DNA of 56,406 nucleotides. It comes from a bacterium GBS-1. GTDB taxonomy: Bacteria > Synergistota > GBS-1. Below, piece after piece: positions 25,765 to 33,073 of this stretch. A model generated the notes under the pieces. The model saw nothing but the letters and a program-made list of their open reading frames with translations, was not told the origin of the DNA and searched no databases. Both the position numbers and the translations under genes were made by a program. Every line of letters starts with the position of its first letter. The first letter of the stretch is position 1. The DNA is taken from the NCBI GenBank assembly GCA_001443005.1, contig LEKQ01000003.1:1-56406 (forward strand), read 5' to 3'.

Positions 25765-26781
25765 TCAGTCTAAGAGAGCTACAACCTTAAGATAACTTGC
25801 CGGATTAAAGGCAAGCTCTTTTATATACTTAGGAAGCTCATCGAACTTAACCACAGCCGAGATTAGGAGCCCCACATCTATTAACCCCTCGCTCACGAGC
25901 CTAATCGATTCACTAAATAATCCCACGCTGTTTCTAGAACCCTTAACGTCAAGCTCCTTCTTGGTTATGAGATAAGTGGGAAGCGGAACCTCATTATAGG
26001 GGTAGCCCACCAGCGAGATCCTTCCGGCGTAGGAAACGTAATCTATAGAGTCCCTAACAGCCCTCTCAGAACCAGAGGCTTCTATAACCACTTCGGCCAT
26101 CCTACCTTTAGTTATCTCTTTTACAGCCTCAAGAGCGTTGACCTTCGCAGGGTTTATCGTGTACTCTATACCGCCCCTCTTCGCCATCTCAAGCCTCGAG
26201 TCGACCGGATCGATCAATATAGGTATGGCTCCTAAATGTTTAGCGTATAAAGCAGCTAAAATCCCTATTGTTCCAGCCCCAGTTATGACAACATGCTCCC
26301 CCTCTTTAATGCCAACCCTCTTAACCGCCTGCATGGAGATGGTTAGAGGCTCAACCATAACAAGCCTCTCAAAGCTCACCGAAGTTGGAACCTTATGAAG
26401 GAGGTGAAGATCGTGAGCGATATACTCCGCGAAGGCCCCATCCTGATGAACGCCAATCACGCTCATGTTCTCACAGCAGTTAGTCCTACCTATAGAACAG
26501 GGATAGCACCTTCCACAATAGCGATAGGGTTCTATCACAACCAGGTCTCCCACCCTCAAATTGGTCTCGAATTGGGGAAGCTCCTCGATGATGCCAACCG
26601 CCTCATGCCCCAGTATCCTGGGGAAAACTCCCAAACGCGAGGTCCCCTTATAGGCAGAAACATCGGAACCACATATGCCAACGGAAACAACCTTCACCAA
26701 AGCCTCACCACCGCACCTAAAGGGCATAGCCAGGTTCCCAACCGCAATCTCTCCCGGACTCCTAAGAACAATAGCCTTCAT
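25765..26781 (-). CDS. Zinc-dependent dehydrogenase, L-galactonate/L-gulonate 5-dehydrogenase-like
   Basis: A 338-residue MDR-family dehydrogenase, first gene of the sugar-acid operon. It has the catalytic zinc Cys in GICGSDVSAYKG (near 36), GHEAVGII near 60, the structural zinc cluster CGRCYPCSIGRTNCC near 88-103, and TGAGTIGILAALYAK for NAD(P) near 167. The overall look is closest to sorbitol/L-galactonate/L-gulonate dehydrogenases, which oxidise C5 of an aldonate to a keto acid; specificity is inferred. It is only distantly like the other MDR enzyme at 20198-21181. Transcription starts from a consensus promoter about 60 bp upstream, with an operator-like repeat between. Confidence 0.82.
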   Translation of the reverse strand: MKAIVLRSPGEIAVGNLAMPFRCGGEALVKVVSVGICGSDVSAYKGTSRLGVFPRILGHEAVGIIEELPQFETNLRVGDLVVIEPYRYCGRCYPCSIGRTNCCENMSVIGVHQDGAFAEYIAHDLHLLHKVPTSVSFERLVMVEPLTISMQAVKRVGIKEGEHVVITGAGTIGILAALYAKHLGAIPILIDPVDSRLEMAKRGGIEYTINPAKVNALEAVKEITKGRMAEVVIEASGSERAVRDSIDYVSYAGRISLVGYPYNEVPLPTYLITKKELDVKGSRNSVGLFSESIRLVSEGLIDVGLLISAVVKFDELPKYIKELAFNPASYLKVVALLD

Positions 26782-26799
26782 AAGAAGAGGCCTCCTTTA

Positions 26800-26825
26800 G
26801 TTTCACATAGCAAAACTATGTTTCA
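26800..26825. promoter_or_regulatory. Candidate operator of the sugar-acid operon
   Basis: A perfect inverted repeat ACATAG-CAAAA-CTATGT (26805-26821) is framed by two direct GTTTCA copies (26800-26805 and 26820-26825) spaced 20 bp apart. It lies just downstream of the expected transcription start and upstream of the ribosome binding site of the first gene. GTTTCA half-sites and this position fit a repressor of the IclR/KdgR type, and the operon encodes one. Confidence 0.55.
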
Positions 26826-26839
26826 TAAGCTTCAGCTCT

Positions 26840-26868
26840 ATTATAACCCCTTTCAGTGAATGCGTCAA
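26840..26868 (-). promoter_or_regulatory. Promoter of the sugar-acid/TRAP operon
   Basis: On the minus strand, -35 TTGACG (26863-26868) and -10 TATAAT (26840-26845) are 17 bp apart. Transcription should begin near 26833, directly above the operator candidate. Confidence 0.8.
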
Positions 26869-26994
26869 TATATGCAAAAGTGAAAAAGGTCGTTAAGTAT
26901 ACACGAAGGGGAAAGTAGCATACCATCAAACTCGTACAACACATTTAATAGGTAAGAGCTTAATCAAGAGTTCGTTTTTCTTACCATTACATGT

Positions 26995-27000
26995 TATAAT
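26995..27000 (+). promoter_or_regulatory. Possible -10 box of the TSUP gene pair
   Basis: A TATAAT lies 48 bp before the TTG start of the first TSUP gene. No convincing -35 box is seen 16-18 bp upstream. The 266-bp gap to the divergent dehydrogenase gene otherwise holds only that operon's promoter and operator candidate. Confidence 0.4.
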
Positions 27001-27047
27001 ACATTGGGGTATTTTTAAAGATATTTAAAGATAAAGGGGTGAGTTCT

Positions 27048-27809
27048 TTGCTTACATTCGCGTTGCTCCTCGTAGGGGTTTCGCTTTTATCCTTTCTTTC
27101 TGGGATGTTGGGTTTGGGAGCGGCCTTCGCAACCATACCTTACCTTTCCTTCTTCTTCACCGACATAGTTAGGGAGGTACAGATCCTTGGTCTACTTATA
27201 AATGGCTTCACTGCTATATCTTCCGCTTTGGGTTTTCTAAAATCGGGATATTTAAGCAAAAAAGACGCCCTAGCCCTCGTAATTATCACCTCCGCATTCG
27301 CTCCTATAGGATCTTACCTCGCTTACTTAACCCCCGTCGTATACATATGGACCATCTACATACTAGCGGTCATATACTTATCCTATAAGATGTGGAAGGG
27401 AAGTGGAGACCAAAGGGAAGAAAAGCTTAGTCGAGGGAATCTAAGCATAGCTATACTGTTTGCTATCCCGATCTCCATCTTAGCCGGGCTCTTGGGAGTT
27501 GGACCAGGATTCTTACTTTTACCGACGCTTATTATGTCCGGTTATAGCGTAAAGCTCGCCGCAGGAATTAACGCGGTAGCCGTATCTTTACCTTCATTCA
27601 CTGCTTTAATACCAAGAAGTAAAGACTTCTCTCTTCTTTTTTCGAGCATGCCTATTAAGTTAACTTTACTCGTTTTAGCGGTAACGATCACCTCATACTT
27701 TGGCGCAAGGGTAACAGCTAGATTTATAAAGCCCGTGACTTTCAAGCGGGTATTCGTAATCACCATTTTAGCCATGACTTTGATAAAGCTAGTACAGATG
27801 ATAAGTTAA
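27048..27809 (+). CDS. TSUP-family (TauE/SafE) membrane transporter
   Basis: A ~253-residue integral membrane protein with seven to eight predicted helices in two similar halves. GMLGLGAAFATIPYL (near 20) and the second-half GLLGVGPGFLLLPTLIMSGYS (near 155) are the duplicated signatures of the TSUP/TauE-SafE family, which moves sulfite, sulfoacetate or other small organic anions. I prefer the TTG at 27048, 5 nt after AAAGGGGTGA, over the in-frame GTG at 27039 that lies inside this Shine-Dalgarno. A second family member follows after 17 nt. Substrate is unknown. Confidence 0.78.
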   Translation: MLTFALLLVGVSLLSFLSGMLGLGAAFATIPYLSFFFTDIVREVQILGLLINGFTAISSALGFLKSGYLSKKDALALVIITSAFAPIGSYLAYLTPVVYIWTIYILAVIYLSYKMWKGSGDQREEKLSRGNLSIAILFAIPISILAGLLGVGPGFLLLPTLIMSGYSVKLAAGINAVAVSLPSFTALIPRSKDFSLLFSSMPIKLTLLVLAVTITSYFGARVTARFIKPVTFKRVFVITILAMTLIKLVQMIS

Positions 27810-27826
27810 AGAGGAAGGTTTTCCAA

Positions 27827-28579
27827 ATGGAACTTCTCTTAAGCTTTGCCTTGGTTTTCCTAACGGGGGTTTTCGCGGGCTTCGTAAACGTGCTTGCAGG
27901 AGGGGGCTCTTTCATCACCATCCCCGCTCTCTACTTAACGGGACTTCCCGTGGATGTAGCTAACGCTACAAACAGGGTCGCAGTTTTGTTTCAATGCTTG
28001 ACATCGGTGGTGGAGTTCAAGAGAAAAGGCGTTCTTAAAGTGAGAGATATGATCCCATTCTTAGTTCCAGCGCTGGTTGGATCTCTTATAGGCTCATTCA
28101 TAATGATAAGCATAGATAAAAGAACTCTACAGATAGTGATAGCCCTCATGATATTCGCTATCGGTGGACTACTGGCTCTTAAACCAGATCTGGGAAGCAA
28201 AACCAGACAGACGAACCTTCCAAGATGGGTGGGATGGCTATCCCTTTTCCTTATAGGCATTTACGGGGGATTTTTGCAAGCAGGCGTTGGGTTCTTTCTG
28301 ATATTCGCCTTGGTTACCATCGGAGGGTTTGACCTTTTAACCACCAACGCTATAAAGATGGGCATAGTCCTATCCTACACGGTAATAAGCGTTCTACTGT
28401 TTTGGGCTCACGGAATAATAGATATAAAGGCGGCGCTCATTCTATCCTTAGGAAACGTTATAGGAGCTTACTTGGGAACGCATACCGCCATAAGCAAGGG
28501 GAATAGATTCATTAGGATGGCTTTGCTTACCATGATAGTTTTAAGCGCCCTTAAGATGCTATGGGATGTCCTAAGCTGA
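27827..28579 (+). CDS. TSUP-family (TauE/SafE) membrane transporter, second copy
   Basis: A 250-residue membrane protein of the same family as its upstream neighbour, with GFVNVLAGGGSFITIPALYLTGLP (near 20) and QAGVGFFLIFALVTIGGFD (near 148) as the two family signatures. The sequences differ throughout, so the pair are distant paralogues rather than a recent duplication. They may form a heteromeric carrier or handle different anions. It starts 17 nt after the first copy, with AGAGGAAGG as ribosome binding site, and is followed by the promoter of the next operon. Confidence 0.82.
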   Translation: MELLLSFALVFLTGVFAGFVNVLAGGGSFITIPALYLTGLPVDVANATNRVAVLFQCLTSVVEFKRKGVLKVRDMIPFLVPALVGSLIGSFIMISIDKRTLQIVIALMIFAIGGLLALKPDLGSKTRQTNLPRWVGWLSLFLIGIYGGFLQAGVGFFLIFALVTIGGFDLLTTNAIKMGIVLSYTVISVLLFWAHGIIDIKAALILSLGNVIGAYLGTHTAISKGNRFIRMALLTMIVLSALKMLWDVLS

Positions 28580-28586
28580 AGGTTTC

Positions 28587-28616
28587 TTGTTATTTTCAAT
28601 TGCCTAGTGCTATACT
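28587..28616 (+). promoter_or_regulatory. Promoter of the CBS-antiporter-feoB operon
   Basis: -35 TTGTTA (28587-28592) and -10 TATACT (28611-28616) are 18 bp apart, 22 bp before the ATG of the CBS-domain gene. The genes that follow are closely spaced up to feoB. Confidence 0.5.
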
Positions 28617-28637
28617 TTTTAGTAGGGAGGTAATGTC

Positions 28638-29168
28638 ATGAGCGACATAGAGACCCTCTTGAAAAGGAGGCATTCGCTAAAGCTCCAAAGAATCCTCTCA
28701 AGAAAAAGAGAGGAGCTTTTAAGCTACACCCAAAAGCGCCTGCTTAACGTTCCAGTTAGGCTCGTGATGGATCGCGATTTCCTTAAGCTCTCTCCTGAAG
28801 ACACCATAGATAGCCTTATTCACGGCTTCTCAGGAGAGGAAACCGCCGGCGTGATAGTAGATGAAGAAGATAAGCTCCTCGGAATCTTGACAATGAAGGA
28901 TCTCTTAAGGTTTTTCATCCCACCAACAAAATACCCCATAGTGGGCTTGGATCTGCTAAAGAGCTCAAGGCTGACGAAAAGATGCAAGGTAAAAGATTTC
29001 ATGGTTAAAAACCCAATAACGATAAACGTAAACGATAACCTTGGACAAGCTATAAGGGTTATAGTGGAAACAGGAAAGCATCATCTACCGGTCATAGATA
29101 AGGAGAGAAAAGTTCGCGGTCTACTTGAGGTCAAGGATATAATAAGGTTCATCAGACTAACATGGTAA
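28638..29168 (+). CDS. CBS-domain pair protein
   Basis: A 176-residue soluble protein with two CBS motifs (about residues 40-95 and 115-175), preceded by a basic, probably helical N-terminus (residues 1-35). CBS pairs bind adenine nucleotides such as AMP or ATP and report energy state to a partner. The gene ends 7 nt before the cation antiporter, so it probably regulates that transporter; this is inference from position. The second motif is well kept (VKDFMVKNPITINVNDNLGQAIRVI and HHLPVIDKERKVRGLLEVKDIIRFI). Start is the ATG behind GGGAGG. Confidence 0.82.
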   Translation: MSDIETLLKRRHSLKLQRILSRKREELLSYTQKRLLNVPVRLVMDRDFLKLSPEDTIDSLIHGFSGEETAGVIVDEEDKLLGILTMKDLLRFFIPPTKYPIVGLDLLKSSRLTKRCKVKDFMVKNPITINVNDNLGQAIRVIVETGKHHLPVIDKERKVRGLLEVKDIIRFIRLTW

Positions 29169-29175
29169 GATCAAA

Positions 29176-30315
29176 ATGACTTACCTTATTAACTTAGCTA
29201 TTATCTTAATTACTGCAAAGATCTGCGGTCACCTGGCAACGAGATTTGCGCTACCGGAAGCCTTAGGCCAGATCCTCGGCGGGATAGCTATTGGTCCTCT
29301 TCTCAATATAGTTACTTCCTCCAGTGATATAGAAATTCTAAGCAACTTGGGGGTTATATTTCTTCTCTTTTTAGCGGGTTTAGATACCAATCCCGAGGAG
29401 TTAAGAAGGATTGGAAAATCCTCATTTGTAGTGGCATTAAGCGGGGTTATTGTCCCTCTATTTTCAGGATACTTCCTCGGCCTACTCTATGGCTATCCAA
29501 AGATAACTGCCCTCTTCCTGGGAGGAGTCCTAACGGCCACAAGCGTAGGTTTAACCACAAGCATACTCATAGAGATGAATAAGCTTCATACGAAGGAGGG
29601 AACAACCATCTTGGCGGCAGCCGTTATAGATGACGTCTTAGGGATAATAGTATTAGCCATCTTAATAGCGATAAAGAGAAGCGGACATATAAGCTTAAAG
29701 GAGCTCTCCCTATTGGGAGGAGAGATAGCGCTTTACTTCACGCTAAGCTGGTTTATAGGCTCTTCCCTCGTCAAGAGGATAATAGCCCTATCGGAGAAGA
29801 TAGCGCTCCCTGAAACGATCACATCGGTAGCCATAGCAATAACGCTGATACTTGCCTACTTTGCGGAAGAGATCGGGATAGCTGCGATAACCGGAGCCTA
29901 CTTAGCTGGACTCCTATTGAACAAGACCCCTCAAGCCCATAGAATAGGGAATAAGGTTAACGCCATAGCATATGCCCTCTTCGTACCCGTCTTCCTCGTA
30001 TCGATAGGCATAAACACGAAGTTAGAAACCCTATCTCAAACCGGCTTATTCACCCTAATGTATTCCCTGGTCGCGATATTGACGAAGATGGTGGGCTGCG
30101 GCGGAGGAGCTTTATTAACCAGGTTTAAATTAATGGAAGCCCTTAAGGTGGGAATAGGTATGATACCCCGCATGGAGGTAGGATTGATTATAGCCAACAT
30201 GGCGCTCGCAGAGAGGATATTCGACGACTCAACCTTCACAACTACAGTAGGCATGACCATGATAACTACGCTTATAACCCCTCCTCTACTTAAATGGGCT
30301 TTTTCTAAAGACTAA
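29176..30315 (+). CDS. CPA2-family cation:proton antiporter (Kef/NapA type)
   Basis: A 379-residue membrane protein with about 12-13 helices. The segments GQILGGIAIGPL (near 30), FLLFLAGLDTNPEEL (near 65), AAVIDDVLGIIVLA (near 148, with the paired aspartates of the ion site) and GMIPRMEVGLIIA (near 326) are diagnostic of the CPA2 family. It exchanges Na+ or K+ for H+. No Rossmann RCK domain is attached, unlike KefB/C, so the CBS protein immediately upstream may provide ligand control instead. The DD pair suggests an electrogenic Na+/H+ type. Confidence 0.88.
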   Translation: MTYLINLAIILITAKICGHLATRFALPEALGQILGGIAIGPLLNIVTSSSDIEILSNLGVIFLLFLAGLDTNPEELRRIGKSSFVVALSGVIVPLFSGYFLGLLYGYPKITALFLGGVLTATSVGLTTSILIEMNKLHTKEGTTILAAAVIDDVLGIIVLAILIAIKRSGHISLKELSLLGGEIALYFTLSWFIGSSLVKRIIALSEKIALPETITSVAIAITLILAYFAEEIGIAAITGAYLAGLLLNKTPQAHRIGNKVNAIAYALFVPVFLVSIGINTKLETLSQTGLFTLMYSLVAILTKMVGCGGGALLTRFKLMEALKVGIGMIPRMEVGLIIANMALAERIFDDSTFTTTVGMTMITTLITPPLLKWAFSKD

Positions 30316-30333
30316 ATAAGGAGGTGTAAAGAT

Positions 30334-30561
30334 TTGATAACCGCCTTCGTTTTAATCCTTGCCACAGCAGGCAAGGAAAGGGATGCTCTAGAAAAGCTCA
30401 AAAATATGCCTGAGGTTAAGGAAGCTTATATGGTCTATGGAGAGTATGACCTCCTAATAAGGGTTGAGACGGATTCGCTTAAAGGGTTAGATGATGTTAT
30501 AATGGGAAAGATAAGGAAGATGCCAGAGATACAACTAACTTCAACTCTCATAGCGGTCTGA
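30334..30561 (+). CDS. Stand-alone Lrp/AsnC ligand-binding (RAM) domain protein
   Basis: A 75-residue protein equal to the C-terminal effector domain of Lrp/AsnC regulators, without the DNA-binding half. It reads MITAFVLILATAGKE, then the GEYDLLIRVET and final TLIAV strands of the alpha-beta sandwich. Such domains oligomerise and bind amino acids, and may modulate full-length partners. The start is the TTG at 30334 behind AGGAGGTGTAAAGAT. The DtxR-like gene starts 1 nt after its stop, so the two are coupled, which hints at a joint regulatory role. No ligand can be named. Confidence 0.82.
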   Translation: MITAFVLILATAGKERDALEKLKNMPEVKEAYMVYGEYDLLIRVETDSLKGLDDVIMGKIRKMPEIQLTSTLIAV

Positions 30562-30562
30562 A

Positions 30563-31105
30563 ATGGATTGGATAAAAATCTTAATAGAAGACATACTGAG
30601 GCTATATAAGGAAAAAGGAAGACCCCTGAAGTTAAAGGAGATAGAGGAGGATACCAAGCTTGAAACCGATGACCTAAGTGAGGGATTAAAGGAGCTCAGA
30701 AAAAGGAAGTTAGCTGAACTTAGAGGAGATACCCTTTACCTAACACCCGAAGGCGAAGCGATCGCTCAAAGCATCTATGACTATCATAAAGCGATGGAAG
30801 CTCTGTTCCCGCATGAGATCGCTCACTCTATGGAGCACCTAAGCGAAGGGGAAAGGGAAAGGGCAAAAAGCCTAAGCCGTGACTCCAAACCCATAGATGA
30901 GATCGATGGAGAGGGGATCATATCCTCCATAGAGATTGAAAACCCAAAGCTGTTGGCCCGAGTGATAGGAATAGGCTTAACGCCTGGTAGTAAGTTCAAG
31001 GTCATCAAGGTGAGGGATGACGTGGTCATCGTCAATTTAGGAGGAAGATTGGTCGCCATAGATAGGAGCTTAAGCAGAAGGGTGAGGGGACAAAAGCAGC
31101 CATGA
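30563..31105 (+). CDS. DtxR/MntR-family metal-dependent regulator with FeoA-like domain
   Basis: A 180-residue protein. The N-terminal ~65 residues form a winged helix (LKLKEIEEDTKLETDDLSEGLKEL). The middle has the metal-ligand pattern of DtxR/MntR dimerisation domains (FPHEIAHSMEHLSEGE, near 87-102). The C-terminal ~65 residues are an SH3-like FeoA domain (VIGIGLTPGSKFKVI ... VIVNLGGRLVAIDRSLSRRV). It would sense Fe(II) or Mn(II) and control metal uptake. It overlaps feoB by 4 nt (ATGA), and no separate feoA is visible, so its FeoA part may also act on FeoB directly; that is speculative. Confidence 0.85.
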   Translation: MDWIKILIEDILRLYKEKGRPLKLKEIEEDTKLETDDLSEGLKELRKRKLAELRGDTLYLTPEGEAIAQSIYDYHKAMEALFPHEIAHSMEHLSEGERERAKSLSRDSKPIDEIDGEGIISSIEIENPKLLARVIGIGLTPGSKFKVIKVRDDVVIVNLGGRLVAIDRSLSRRVRGQKQP

Positions 31106-32988
31106 AGAAGGTCCTATTAGTAGGTCAACCTAACGTGGGGAAATCGTCCCTGCTTAACGCCATAACCGGAGCGAAGGTAGAGATATCCAACTACCCTGGC
31201 ACAACCGTCGATATAACTGAAGCCAGAGCGAACATAGAAAACGAAAGCTATCTCTTCATCGATACGCCGGGGGTATACAGCCTTACCCCATCGAGCGAGG
31301 AGGAAAAGGTAACGGAAAGACTCGTTCTTTCTGGAGACTATGACTTCCTCATCCAGGTGGTTGACTCAACCGCAATAGAAAGAAGCCTAATAACCAGCAT
31401 ACAGCTGGCAGAGTTAGGGGTCCCATTCATAATAGCGCTTAACTTTTACGAAGAAGCGAAAAGAAAGGGAGTAGACATAGATGTAAACCTCTTAGAAAAG
31501 TTTTTGGGAATTCCGGTAGTCAAGATAAACCCACCAAAGGGGGAAATAGATGAGCTTATAAAGAGGATAAAAGAGGCAAGGAAAGCAAACCTTAAGCTGA
31601 GATATGATGACCATATAGAGGAGGCCATAAAGGCGTTAGAAGAGCTCTTACCCTATGAGGGTAAGCTCTCGAAAAGAGGGCTTGCCATAAAGTTCCTCGA
31701 GGGAAGCCCTTTGCTTGAGGAGCTATTTCATGAGGGTGAGCTTAAGAAAATACTGGCTCGCTATGAGGAGTTTCACCCAGACATCCAAAGCGACATAACC
31801 ATAACGAGATCAGGATACGCTATCCAGATAGCCAGTAAGGTCCTGAGGATAAGGTCCCTATCGAGGGAGAAGATATCCTTCCTCGACAATTTCATCATAA
31901 ACAACCCCATGGGGAGCTTTTTATTCACGATAGCGGTCTTCTCCCTGATATTCCTCTCCCTATCCTATATAGGTGGCTTCCTTCAGGAGAACTTAAGCCA
32001 ATATTTCACTGCTCTAATAGAGGCGATAACGCCATGGTTAAAGAGTAAAGGAGCCTTGCTTGATCTACTCGTGAGAAATGCCCTCATAGGCGTCTCAGCC
32101 GGCATAAGCATAGCCATTCCCTACGTGGGGATATTCTACTTCATACTGGCCTTACTGGAAGATAGCGGGCTCCTTTCAAGATTCATCATAGCCCTAAATA
32201 GCGTCATGAGATACCTAAGGCTACCGGGAAAGGCCATAATACCAGCCATGCTTGGATTAGGATGCGCCGTACCGGCCATAAGATCCACAAGAATTTTACC
32301 GACCTTCACCGACCGCTTGAAGGTCTGCATACTTTACATGACAATCCCCTGCTCCTCGAGGAGCGCCATAATATTCGGAGTTGTGGGATACTACGCTGGC
32401 CCCTTCTATGCCCTGAGCATATATCTAATAGCGCTGGTTCTGTTCCTGATAACGGCCAAGATGCTGGGACACATCGTAAGAGGAGAGCCCCTTCCCCTCA
32501 TAGAGGAACTGCCCCAGTATCGCCTTCCAAGGCTCAAAAACCTCTTACTAAAAGCCTGGCTTAAGGCTGAGGACTTCGTATATGTAGCGATACCGCTTCT
32601 TGCCCTCGGTGGTTTAATATATGGGGGCCTAGAACATTTCGGGCTCGTGGAGCTTATAGTAAAGCCCTCACGATTCTTAACCACAGCCTGGCTGAACCTT
32701 CCGGAAAGAACCATAATCCCGATTATCTACGGATTCATTCAGAAGGACTTAGTCCCAGCCATGCTTGTAAACGCCATGGGAACCGTAGACCTAAGCTCGG
32801 TTATGAACAAGGTTCAGATATTCACCTTCGGCTTAGCTACAACCTTTCAGATACCCTGCGTCATAGCCTTCATCATGCTCCTTAAAGAGCTCGGCTTAAG
32901 GAGAGCTCTGGCTATAGAGATATTAACCTTTCTTTACGGCATGCTCATAGCCGGTTTGATAACGAGGCTTCTCTCCCTCCTTTCTTAA
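31102..32988 (+). CDS. feoB: Ferrous iron transporter FeoB
   Basis: A 628-residue Fe(II) transporter with a cytoplasmic G domain (1-165), a helical spacer and a membrane part with two gate regions. G1 is GQPNVGKSS (8-15), G2 NYPGTTVD and G3 DTPGVY (54-59). The gate motifs GLGCAVPAIRSTRIL (near 392) and the segment with PCSSRSAI hold the conserved Cys residues. The G4 motif, normally NxxD, reads NFYE at 114-117, and G5 is also not canonical (KINPPKGE), so nucleotide preference may differ from GTP-specific homologues. It is slightly shorter than the usual ~670. It follows the DtxR/FeoA gene with an ATGA overlap. Confidence 0.93.
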   Translation: MKKVLLVGQPNVGKSSLLNAITGAKVEISNYPGTTVDITEARANIENESYLFIDTPGVYSLTPSSEEEKVTERLVLSGDYDFLIQVVDSTAIERSLITSIQLAELGVPFIIALNFYEEAKRKGVDIDVNLLEKFLGIPVVKINPPKGEIDELIKRIKEARKANLKLRYDDHIEEAIKALEELLPYEGKLSKRGLAIKFLEGSPLLEELFHEGELKKILARYEEFHPDIQSDITITRSGYAIQIASKVLRIRSLSREKISFLDNFIINNPMGSFLFTIAVFSLIFLSLSYIGGFLQENLSQYFTALIEAITPWLKSKGALLDLLVRNALIGVSAGISIAIPYVGIFYFILALLEDSGLLSRFIIALNSVMRYLRLPGKAIIPAMLGLGCAVPAIRSTRILPTFTDRLKVCILYMTIPCSSRSAIIFGVVGYYAGPFYALSIYLIALVLFLITAKMLGHIVRGEPLPLIEELPQYRLPRLKNLLLKAWLKAEDFVYVAIPLLALGGLIYGGLEHFGLVELIVKPSRFLTTAWLNLPERTIIPIIYGFIQKDLVPAMLVNAMGTVDLSSVMNKVQIFTFGLATTFQIPCVIAFIMLLKELGLRRALAIEILTFLYGMLIAGLITRLLSLLS

Positions 32989-33073
32989 ATAGATCTTTAA
33001 GGAAAGTTTATCTTTTATTAACAATCTTAATCCAAAATAAACCTGAAATCAGATATACAAGGAGGGATGAGAA

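Noticed and set aside
26395-26859. A 154-codon plus-strand frame crossing the promoter of the sugar-acid operon.
   Set aside because: It runs antisense through the dehydrogenase gene and its operator, and lacks any protein-family pattern.
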